Part shown: in pieces, positions 53,618-62,300 of the stretch
Layout: each line of letters opens with the position of its first letter
Numbering within the stretch: the stretch's first letter is position 1
Source of the DNA: QHXW01 sp963768075
GTDB lineage: Bacteria; Acidobacteriota; Terriglobia; Bryobacterales; Bryobacteraceae
Direction of reading: 5' to 3'
Length of the DNA stretch: 64,000 bases
Assembly: GCA_963768075.1 (NCBI GenBank)
Contig: CAVYHD010000051.1
Location: 186,001-250,000 of the forward strand
Program-made: the position numbers and the translations under genes
The notes under the pieces: model-generated
The model's database searches: none
What the model was told of the DNA's origin: nothing
The model's input: the letters and a program-made list of their open reading frames with translations, nothing else

Positions 53618-54073
53618 TCAGTTCGTGCCCGAGACGATGGGCCGGGGCTCATCCGGCTGCGTTTCATACGAAATCATCACGCCCGCCACAATTGCCAGCG
53701 CCACACCCAACCACTGCAGGGGAGTCAACCGCTCCGAGAGAATTGCGATCGCCAGCAGCATCGTCAGCAGGGGGTTTAGCGCAGTGAGCGGCACGGCTAC
53801 CGAGGCTTTGGCGCCGGCTTCCAGAGAAGCCAGCAGATACCAGGCTCCCAGACCGTTTGTTAACCCGCCCAGAATACCGATTGCCATGTCTCGCGGGCCC
53901 AGGCTGCTCATTGCTCCTTTAGTGAAAAGCCAAGGGATCAGCAGGATGTACCCGGCCGTCATCCACACGATAATTCCTTTGGGGGACATCCGGTTTGATC
54001 CAAGCTTCTGGAAGAGCCCCACAACTCCCCAGAGAACGATCACCAGGCACGAATAGAAGATCCAGAGGGGCAT
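53618..54073 (-). CDS. Half-size EamA/DMT-family membrane protein
   Basis: A 151-residue protein with about five hydrophobic spans and a single EamA unit (WIFYSCLVIVLWGVVGLFQKLGSNRMSP at the start; LTMLLAIAILSERLTPLQWLGVALAIVAGVMISYE at the end). Full-length DMT transporters carry two such units in one chain. Here the adjacent upstream gene encodes the other, so the two probably pair as a heterodimer, like small multidrug/EamA pairs. They could export a metabolite or import a sugar derivative. It lies 9 bp after its partner and converges with the DUF1501 gene (4-bp gap). Confidence 0.82.
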   Translation of the reverse strand: MPLWIFYSCLVIVLWGVVGLFQKLGSNRMSPKGIIVWMTAGYILLIPWLFTKGAMSSLGPRDMAIGILGGLTNGLGAWYLLASLEAGAKASVAVPLTALNPLLTMLLAIAILSERLTPLQWLGVALAIVAGVMISYETQPDEPRPIVSGTN

Positions 54074-54082
54074 ATGGGACCC

Positions 54083-54505
54083 TCAGGCCGACAGGATAGC
54101 GATGGCTATCAGACCGAGGATAATGCCCGCCACTTGAATCCGGTTCATCCTCTCCTTCAGGAAGGTCACCGCGAGAACCACCGTAAGCAGCGGAAACAGA
54201 GAGGTAACAGGCCCCACTAACGATGCCTTGCCATTCTCCATAGCGGCAAAGTAGGCGACTCCCCCCAGTCCCGCCAAAACCCCGATGAGAACAGCGTAGA
54301 ACACGCCCAGCCTGTCGGTCTCCACCTTCATTCCGGCGCTCCAAACGGCCGCCGCAGCCAGCGGCAGCATGCCGATTGTGAATAGGATCTGCATCTGACC
54401 GGGCGAGGTCCGGTCCGACCCCAGCTTGGCTAGAAACCCGAAAACACCCCACCAGAAAATACAAAAAAGCGCGTATCGCAGCCACTTCGGAATGGATGCC
54501 TTCAT
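54083..54505 (-). CDS. Half-size EamA/DMT-family membrane protein
   Basis: A 140-residue protein with a single EamA unit (PKWLRYALFCIFWWGVFGFLAKLGSDRTSP at the start; LLTVVLAVTFLKERMNRIQVAGIILGLIAIAILSA at the end). ATG 54505 is chosen because it overlaps the SDR stop in ATGA. The open frame continues about 200 bp upstream, but that sequence is the antisense-like shadow of the SDR gene and is not membrane-like. It shares the W-(G)-FxxKLGSxRxSP signature with its neighbour, indicating an old duplication. It is translationally coupled to the dehydrogenase, so its cargo may be that enzyme's substrate or product. Confidence 0.8.
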   Translation of the reverse strand: MKASIPKWLRYALFCIFWWGVFGFLAKLGSDRTSPGQMQILFTIGMLPLAAAAVWSAGMKVETDRLGVFYAVLIGVLAGLGGVAYFAAMENGKASLVGPVTSLFPLLTVVLAVTFLKERMNRIQVAGIILGLIAIAILSA

Positions 54506-55311
54506 TTTTGTCCGCTTGCCGCCCCCATAAGGTCCACGTTCGCCTTGAACGCCATGTAGCCGCTGTCGATAGGAAAGATCCCGCCAGTGACCACCGCGGA
54601 CTCGTCGCTCGCTAAGTAAAGGATGAAAGGCGCAATCTGCTCCGGGGTCGCAACCGGCAGAAGGTGGAGCGTTTCCATCATTTGCCGCGCTTCCCGTTTC
54701 GCTATCCAACTGAGCTGCGGCTCCGTTGCCACGAAGCCGGGACAGACGGCATTCACGCGCACGCCCTCTTTTGCCATTCCCGCCGCGAAGGAACGAGTGA
54801 CCGAGATCACGCCGCCCTTGGCAGCGGTATAGGCATCCAGTCCGGCGCAGCCAATCAGGGCATCCACGGTTGCCGTCAGGATAATGGAACCGGATTTCTG
54901 CGTCAGCATCTGCCGTCCCACGTGCTTGCAGCAGCGAAATGTGCCGTTGAGCACGAGATTGATCATATGGTCCCAGGTTTCGTCGGCCATTTCCGTCAGT
55001 CGCCGGTCCTCCTCGTTTACGAACCGCACATCCACCGCGTTGTGATATAGAATGTCGATCCGGCCATATTGCGACACGGCTGCTTCCGTCATCGCCCGCA
55101 CACTGTCGGAACTCAGGACATCCACTCTTACGAATGTTGCCTCGCCGCCGGCGTCCGCGATCGAGCCGCAGACACGCGCGCCCGTCTTTTCGTTGATATC
55201 GGCGACTACCACTTTGGCGCCCTCCGCTGCAAGCAGCGTGGCTCCCGCCCTTCCCATCCCGGAACCCGCGCCGGTGACGAGGGCAACCTTCCCAGCAACC
55301 CGCTTAGCCAT
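54502..55311 (-). CDS. Short-chain dehydrogenase/reductase (SDR), Ser-to-Thr variant
   Basis: A 269-residue classical-size SDR using NAD(P). The cofactor motif TGAGSGMG is at residues 13-20, with an acidic residue after the second strand (VVVADINEKTG) that favours NAD+. The active-site Tyr161 and Lys165 are in YTAAK. Thirteen residues before the Tyr, where Ser normally stands, there is Thr148 (SIILTATVDA), and the NNAG motif reads HNAVD. PGFVATEP and a conserved C-terminal VVTGGIFPIDSGY close the fold. ATG 55311 is preferred to 55329. It heads a three-gene unit with two EamA half-transporters and is divergent from an enolase-superfamily gene. This pairing resembles oxidative sugar pathways (sugar or keto-deoxy acid dehydrogenase plus dehydratase). 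Confidence 0.9.
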   Translation of the reverse strand: MAKRVAGKVALVTGAGSGMGRAGATLLAAEGAKVVVADINEKTGARVCGSIADAGGEATFVRVDVLSSDSVRAMTEAAVSQYGRIDILYHNAVDVRFVNEEDRRLTEMADETWDHMINLVLNGTFRCCKHVGRQMLTQKSGSIILTATVDALIGCAGLDAYTAAKGGVISVTRSFAAGMAKEGVRVNAVCPGFVATEPQLSWIAKREARQMMETLHLLPVATPEQIAPFILYLASDESAVVTGGIFPIDSGYMAFKANVDLMGAASGQK

Positions 55312-55425
55312 AATTTGTTTCCGCACCATGATAGCGAATGACGTGAACCAGCGCCCCGCTCAGCGCGAACCAGTCATAATGACTCTATTCTGCGCCGCGA
55401 GTCTGCAGCGTGATAGCCTATCGCA

Positions 55426-56589
55426 GTGAAGATCACGAGCCTCGAATTCATTCCCGTCAGCGTACCCTATACTCATCGCGAAGTGAGCTCGCTGGTGAAT
55501 CGCGACGGAGTTACCGACATCATCGTCAGGGCTACCACGGATACCGGGCTGGTTGGCTGGGGTGAGAGCTGCAGCGGCGCGGACGTGAAGTCTGTGCTGG
55601 GCGCTCTGGAGGCCATGAGGCCATTTGTGATCGGGCGCGATCCCTCGCAGAGCGAGCGCATCCGGCTGGAACTCTGGCATCGCGGAATTTGGTCCTGGCG
55701 GCAGCATACCGCATGCTTCGCTTACCCGGGTATCGATATGGCGCTTTGGGACATTTGTGGGAAGGCCGCTGGTCTCCCGTTGTACCAGCTCTTCGGAGGC
55801 AAGGTTCGCGAGCGGGCGAACTATTTCTTCTATTGCTCGCAGGGGAGCCTCGAGCACATAGCCGAGCAGGCCCGTGAAGGCGTCAGGAAAGGCTTTCACG
55901 TCTTTTATCTGAAGACCGGCCTGGATATTGAGGCGGAACTCGAGATGGTGCGGGTTCTCCGGCAGACCATTGGGCCGAAAGCCAAGATTCGCTTGGACGC
56001 CAACGGCGCCTGGAATGTGAAAGAAGCTCTGAGGAACCTCGCGCGTCTGGACGCCTACCAAATTGATTTCATTGAGCAGCCGGTCGTCCAGGACCCGCTG
56101 GTGAATATGCAGGAAGTACGGGACCACTGCCAGATGGCGGTTTCCGCCAATGAAGGGCTCTGGACCGCGGAGGACGCCCTGAAACAGATGACCGCCCGAA
56201 CGGCGGATGTCTACTGTTTCAGCCCTTATTTCACCGGTTCGCTGTCGCAGTTCCAACGGCTCTGCTGGTTTGCGCACTTCCAGGGTCTGGACATCTGCCG
56301 GCACACCCATGGAGAACTGGGGATCACCGCCCAGGCCTGCCACCACATTCTGCTAACGCTCCCGAACGTCGTTGACGGCAATCAGCAGACTGCCCACATG
56401 ATGACGGACGATATCGTTGTCGACCCCATTCCCATTGCCAACGGTCCGGACTGGGGCGTCCCGGAGAAACCCGGCATCGGCGTGGAAATTGACCTCGCCA
56501 AGCTTGCCAGGTATCACGAGCTGTACCGCGAACGGGGCCAGTTCCTGCCTTACGATCCCGAACTATTGGGCCGTGAATTGTACCGATGA
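55426..56589 (+). CDS. Enolase-superfamily enzyme (sugar-acid dehydratase type), copy 2
   Basis: A 387-residue paralogue of the enzyme at 44.2 kb, similar along the whole length (shared YTHREVSS-VNRDGV block near residue 15 and CSGADVKSV). Metal ligands are in IRLDANGAW, FIEQPV and SANEGLW. The base lysine is in FYLKTG with the same YxK variant, and the sixth-strand site reads VYCFSPYFTGSL, again without the usual Asp or Lys. Histidines are in CRHTHGELG. The start is GTG 55426, fixed by alignment with copy 1 (MKITSLEF versus MKIATLEF). It is divergent from the SDR-EamA unit across 114 bp. No clear -35 is seen, although CATAAT occurs at 55375-55380. The two copies may act on related sugar acids. 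Confidence 0.88.
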   Translation: MKITSLEFIPVSVPYTHREVSSLVNRDGVTDIIVRATTDTGLVGWGESCSGADVKSVLGALEAMRPFVIGRDPSQSERIRLELWHRGIWSWRQHTACFAYPGIDMALWDICGKAAGLPLYQLFGGKVRERANYFFYCSQGSLEHIAEQAREGVRKGFHVFYLKTGLDIEAELEMVRVLRQTIGPKAKIRLDANGAWNVKEALRNLARLDAYQIDFIEQPVVQDPLVNMQEVRDHCQMAVSANEGLWTAEDALKQMTARTADVYCFSPYFTGSLSQFQRLCWFAHFQGLDICRHTHGELGITAQACHHILLTLPNVVDGNQQTAHMMTDDIVVDPIPIANGPDWGVPEKPGIGVEIDLAKLARYHELYRERGQFLPYDPELLGRELYR

Positions 56590-56632
56590 CTTCAGGTCCG
56601 GTTACCATTCCATAATCTGAGCGAAAACCGCG

Positions 56633-56878
56633 CTACTCCTTCTTTTTGAGTTCGCTGTCGTGCTCGGCGATGAAAGTTTGGATGTCGCTCCCCATAGCCA
56701 GCAGCTTCCCCCATTGCTCCTTATAGAGCGTGACCGGGAATCTGCCAAGTCCATACACGGAGACGGCCCCTTTTTCACTGACCTTCAGAAACGTGGCCCC
56801 TGCTCGTCCGCGTTGCTTCAATGACGCGTTTTCGGCCTTCAATCGCTCGAGTTCTGCTTTTAGATCTTGATCGCTCAT
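56633..56878 (-). CDS. Small coiled-coil protein, function unknown
   Basis: An 81-residue protein that starts with a short leucine-zipper-like coiled coil (MSDQDLKAELERLKAENASLKQ). A conserved-looking core (VSVYGLGRFPVTLYKEQWGKLL) and an acidic-basic helical tail (FIAEHDSELKKKE) follow. ATG 56878 is preferred; the longer open frame upstream lacks a ribosome-binding site and changes character. I recall similar short proteins in other acidobacteria, but no function. It probably forms dimers through the coiled coil and is cytoplasmic. It converges with the second enolase gene and is divergent from the glycosidase pseudogene. Confidence 0.7.
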   Translation of the reverse strand: MSDQDLKAELERLKAENASLKQRGRAGATFLKVSEKGAVSVYGLGRFPVTLYKEQWGKLLAMGSDIQTFIAEHDSELKKKE

Positions 56879-57028
56879 GCGTGCCCCCGGAATGATGCCT
56901 TGGATGCAGCTCGAAACATAATGGTACCGCCGAAGTCCGCCGGCGATGTAAAGTGAAGATCCTGCCCACGCCATCGGGCGAGCCTCATTCGCCCAACGAG
57001 CGGCCGGGTGCTATTGGAGGAGGCAATC

Positions 57029-59248
57029 ATGGCAGCAGGCATCGAATGCCGCGTTCTTGGAATCCGTCTTAGCGTATTCGTTTGGCTGGCAGGTGCGGCA
57101 AGCGCGCAGAACATCTTGGTGGACGCCGCGCCGTCTCACGCGGTGAACTCGTTCAGTCCCTTCCGGGCGCTAGGTGGGGCGATTGACCGTCTGGGTGTGA
57201 ACGGGGGAAAAACCAAGGAGCAGAACGAGAAGAATACCGAGATGTTGCTGACGGGCCCGGTGCTCAAGGAGCTTCTGGGCGCGGGTTGGCAGACAGTGAC
57301 CTATCGTCAGAACACCGAATTAATGATTGAAGCGTGGCACTGGAACGCGCGTGGAACTTGGAGTAACGCGGCCAAACAGGAGGGTTATTTCACGGGCAGC
57401 GCCGAGCCCACCGATGAGAAGATTCTCCACTCCTGGGCGCACCCTCTCCCGCATCGCGGCGCAACTCTGGGCGACGGCAACGGCTGGTCCCGCTTGACCG
57501 ATGGCAACCTCAAATCCTATTGGAAGAGCAACCCGTACCTGACCGAAACGTACACCGGTGAGGACGATTCGCTGCACCCGCAATGGGTCATGATCGACCT
57601 GGGCGCCAAGGCGGACGTCAATGCTATCCGGATCGCCTGGGCCAGTCCCTACGCCAAGCGCTATTTCGTGCAGTTCTGGACGGGCGAGATGGAGCCGTTC
57701 TATGAGGGGATCAACAAGGGCACTTGGCAGACATTCCCCATGGGCGCCATCACCGACGGCAACGGCGGGACTCCCACTCTGAAGCTGGCCACGTGGAAGA
57801 TCCCGGTGCGGTACCTTGCGCATCTGGATGACGGAATCGTCTAATACCTGCGACACCCATGGCGCCGAGGACAAACGCAACTGCGTGGGATACGCGATCA
57901 ACGAACTTTATATCGGGACCGTGTCGGCCGACGGCCAGTTCACTGACATCGTCAAGCACTTGCCGAGCCGCAAGCAGACCATCACCTGGCCTTCGTCGGT
58001 GGATCCGTGGCACGCCGCGTCCGACCTCGACTACGGCAGAGGCGACCAAATCGGATTCGATTTCTTCTTCCATTGCGGCGTGACGCGCGGTCTTCCCGCG
58101 ATGATCCCGATCGCGATTCTCTACGCGATACCGGAGGATGCGGCCAACGAAATCGCGTACCTCTACAAACGGGGATATCCGATCTCGCATATCGAGATGG
58201 GAGAGGAGGCGGACGGCCAGCGCGTGCTCCCGGAGGACTACGCCACGCTGTACATCCAGTTCGCCAAGGCAATCCACAAGTTGGTGCCCGACGCGCCCCT
58301 GGGCGGGCCCGCTTTCGAGGGGACGCCCGGCTGACGTGGATTCCTGGGCGGACGCCAACGGAAGGGTTTCGTTCCTGGGCCGGTTCGTCGACTATTTGAA
58401 GGCGCGCGGCCACCTCTCGGATTTCACGTTCTTCTCGTTCGAGCACTATCCCTGCATGGGCGGCGGGACGCTGCGCGCGATTGGAGTTCCCTGTACTGGG
58501 AGCCGGCCTATGTGAACCATGTGATTCAAGCCTGGAAGGATAACGGCCTGCCGCCGGATGTTCCGTTCTTCATGACCGAGGGTAACGATCTCGGCGAGGG
58601 CGGAGCGGGCACTGTAAAGAGCGGACTTTGGCTGGCCGATTACGTCGGTTCTATGATGACCGCGGGCGCCGGCGGCACTTACTATTTCCACTACATCGCA
58701 ACGGAGGGCAGAGGCGGCGGCGGCTTTCTCCCAATCGACCAGAATAACCACGTGAAGAGCTATCACGCCTCAGTATCTGGCGACCGAGGTGATTACCAAG
58801 GAATGGGTGCAGCCCGTCGATGCCATCCACAAACTCTTCAAAGTCGCAAGCGACGTGAAGGACAAGGCCGGGAATACCCTGGTAACGGCTTACGCCGTCG
58901 AGCGCCCCGATGGGCAATGGTCCATCATGTTGGTCAACAAAGACCAAGACAACGGCCATTCCGTCAAGGTGGCATTTGCCGATCCGGCCGCCGCCGGGAT
59001 CGCTTCTTCTCCGGCGCGGTGGACCGGGTGGTCTTCGGCCCGGCCGAGTACCAGTGGCACCCCGATCCTGTTCCCGCCGGTGCGGCGCCTCCCGCTGCGG
59101 GGGCGGCGTCGCCGCGGCTGGGGCAACGGTCACGCCGATCCCGACGGCCCGGCATCCAAATCGACCGTGACGAGCCAGCGGCCCGGATACGCTCTACCAG
59201 CTTCCCAAGGCGTCCATCATCGTTCTGCGCGGGAAGGTCTCGAACTAG
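57029..59248 (+). pseudogene. Exported clan GH-A-like glycosidase gene with about seven frame changes
   Basis: ATG 57029 has GGAGGAGG 5 nt upstream and opens a signal peptide (VFVWLAGAASAQ). Protein-like sequence then passes through frames 2-3-1-3-1-3-1-2. The breaks are near 57818, 58330, 58470, 58769, 58995, between about 59070 and 59130, and 59186. It ends at TAG 59246 (LYQLPKASIIVLRGKVSN). The joined product is about 740 residues. It has a discoidin-like domain (WVMIDLGAKADVNAIRIAWASPYAKRYFVQFW) and a barrel with a likely acid/base in HIEMGEEADG and nucleophile in VPFFMTEGN. A C-terminal beta domain has PDGQWSIMLVNKDQDN. The family number is uncertain (GH39/GH30/GH51-like). The text between breaks is undecayed, so the loss is recent or the bases are wrong. 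Confidence 0.72.
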
Positions 59249-59306
59249 CAAGTGTCGTACCGCTCGCCGCTGTGTTACATTCTCAGTTGCGGCATCGAAG
59301 GCGCTC

Positions 59307-62300
59307 ATGATGGCAAAGGTTCAAAAATGGGGCGCGCTGGCAGTCGCGCTCTGGATGCTGCCAGGTGTTGCCTGGTGCCAGGAAAACCGCCTGAGCGGTT
59401 TGATCGAGTCCCGGCAAATGACGGTGCTGCCGGGCACCATGCATCCGCTCGCTCAGGCCAGGTATGACCAAGGTCCGGCCGATCCATCGCAGGTCTTGCG
59501 TCCTATTACACTGGTGTTGAAGCGCTCCGCCGCGCAGCAGGCAGCCCTTGCTAGGCTTCTGCAAGACCAGCAGAATCCGGCTTCTAAGGATTATCACCAG
59601 TGGCTCACGCCGCAGCAATTCGGCCAGCGCTTCGGATTTAGTCCCGCCGATGTCGCCTCTGTCTCCACTTGGCTTGAGGCACAGGGCTTCACCATCGTCG
59701 ATGTGCCGCTCAGCCGGAATCTGATCGTTTTTAGTGGAACGGTCCAGACGGCACAGACGGCGTTTCGAACCACTATCCACCGTTATCTTGTGAACGGGGA
59801 GAGCCACTTTGCGAACTCCGGCCTGATTTCGCTGCCCACGGCGCTGGCGCCGTTAGCTTTGGCAGTTAACGGTTTGGATGACTTCCAACCGAAAGCGTCC
59901 GCACGTCCGTTGGCCAAGAAAACGCCGGTTGGTCCCGCGTTCACCAACAACACCGACGGCTCTCACAGTCTGGCGCCGGCGGATTTCGCCGTGATCTACG
60001 ACATTCTCCCGATGTATCAGGTTGGATTTACCGGGTCCGGCCAGCAGATCGCCGTCATCGGCCGTTGTGCAATCGGGATCACTGACGTGCAGACGTTTCG
60101 ATCCACGTTCGGTCTTCCGCCGAATAGTACGCAGCTCATCCTGGCTGCGGGAAGCCCCGATCCTGGACCGAACGGGGTGCAGAGTGGCGATTGCGATGAG
60201 GCATACCTGGACGTCGAGTGGGCGGGCGGCGTCGCAACCGGTGCAACCATCGACTTCATCTATGCCACCGATGTTTTTTACGCGGCACAGTACGCCGTCA
60301 CCGAGAACACAGCGTCAATTCTGACAATGAGCTTCGGGGGCTGCGAGCAGAATACGGGTGCTAGCGGCGTATCGGCGGCCTTCGAATCGCTCGCACAGCA
60401 GGCGAATGCGCAGGGCATCACGTGGATTGCTTCGTCCGGCGACTCCGGCGCGGCGGCCTGCGACACCGCGTTCAGCCCTACTGCTAACGAGGCCGGCTCC
60501 GGTTTGGCCGTCAATTTCCCGGCGAGTATTCCGGAAGTGACCGCCGTCGGAGGCACGGAATTCAACGACCCTTCCGGAAACTACTGGAATTCCGTCAACG
60601 GCGGCGGGGGTGTCTCCGCCCTCTCGTACATTCCCGAGATAGCATGGAACGAGACCGCGCCCGACTACGGACTGGCGGCGTCGGGCGGTGGCCTGAGCGT
60701 CTTTTACCGCAAACCCAGCTGGCAGACCGGTCCGGGTGTTCCATCTTCAGATAATCGTGCCGTTCCCGATGTGGCGCTGACCGCCGCCGCGCACGACGGC
60801 TACTTGATTTTCGAAAACGGGAAGGCATACATCGAATCCGGCACTTCGGCAGGCACTCCATCCTTCGCGGGCATTCTGGCGATTCTGAATCAATACGAAT
60901 TGGCGAAGGGGTTTCAGTCCCAGACCGGGCAAGGCAACATCAACCCTAATCTCTACCGGCTTTCGCAAAACGCTCCTTCGGCCTTTCACGACATCACGAG
61001 TGGAAACAATATCGTGCCGTGTATTTCTGGTACCCCCGACTGCACCACGGGATCCATTGGATTCAGTGCCGGGCCCGCCTATGATCTGGTGACCGGGCTG
61101 GGTTCGATCGATGCGAGCAACTTGATTTCGCACTGGGCTAACCAGTCTGTGAACACGACGACGGCTCTGTCCGCCAGTACTACCAGCTTTCCATTAAGCG
61201 GTAGCGTTCAACTCACCGCTTCTGTAAACGCGGCGACGGGTTCCACGATTCCCGCCGGTACCGTATCTTTTCAGGTGGGGAGTGTGCCGCTCGGCTCACT
61301 TCCTCTGACACCCAGCGGGACTTCCGCCACTGCGACCCTGACCGCTTATGGCAGTCAGTTCACCTTTGGCAGCGACACAGTCACCGCCACTTACTCAGGC
61401 GGTCCGGGAATGAACGGCTCCTCCGGTACGGCGGTCCTAAACGTAACGCAGCCGGCCAACATGACCGCGATCATCCCGACGTCTTTTCCGGATCCCGTGT
61501 TCCAGCAACCGGCGGACGCCGATGGCTATACGTTCTTCTTCACGCTGACGCTCTCCGAGGTGAACGGAGTAGCCACCTCGCTGACCAAATTCATATTTGC
61601 TGGCTCGGATTACAGCTCGCAGATCGCGGACTTTTTTGAGGCAACGGCGATCGCGCCCCACGGTTCGTTGTCGGCCGTGCTGCGGGCCCGCAATGTCACC
61701 GTTCCGAGTAACACCGTGTTCCAGTTCGGCGGAACGGACGCTAACGGGAACGCCTGGGCGCAGCAGCTCTCGATTCCTTTTTATGGCCCGCAGATTACGG
61801 CTGTGATGTCGCTCGCCAGTCTCCCTGCGACGATACACCAGGACCCGGGCGCCAGCTCCGGCTGCCCAGCTTCCCAGTGGTACCAGAATCTCGTCGTGCA
61901 GGAGTTGAACGGGCACAACGTGCAGCTCCAGCGCTTCCTTACCACCAACTCCGACTTGAGCAGCCAGATTCAGCAGTATTTCGGATCCACCATGCTGCCC
62001 GCGTACGGTGATCTTGTCGCCAGCATTTGCTGGACCGCGATTACCGCCCCTTCTACTGTGAATTATGAGGTGGATGGCACAGACGACACAGGTCAACAGG
62101 TCGCGGCAACCACATCCGTAGTCTTCGAGGGTCCCTCGAACACCGGGAGTGTCCTCTCCGTCGGGACCAGAAGTCTGACGCTATCCGTGCCTGACGCCTT
62201 ACATAGCACTTCGGCGCAAATCCCCGTGAACGTTGGCAAGGGACAGCAGTGGGTCGCCTCCATTTTTCCCAACAACCAGACCACAGGTTGGTTGGCTGCC

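Noticed and set aside
58512..59306. N-terminal extension of the sedolisin frame
   Set aside because: The first part is a piece of the broken glycosidase and the rest is out-of-frame Arg-rich text; the protease starts at its signal peptide at 59307.
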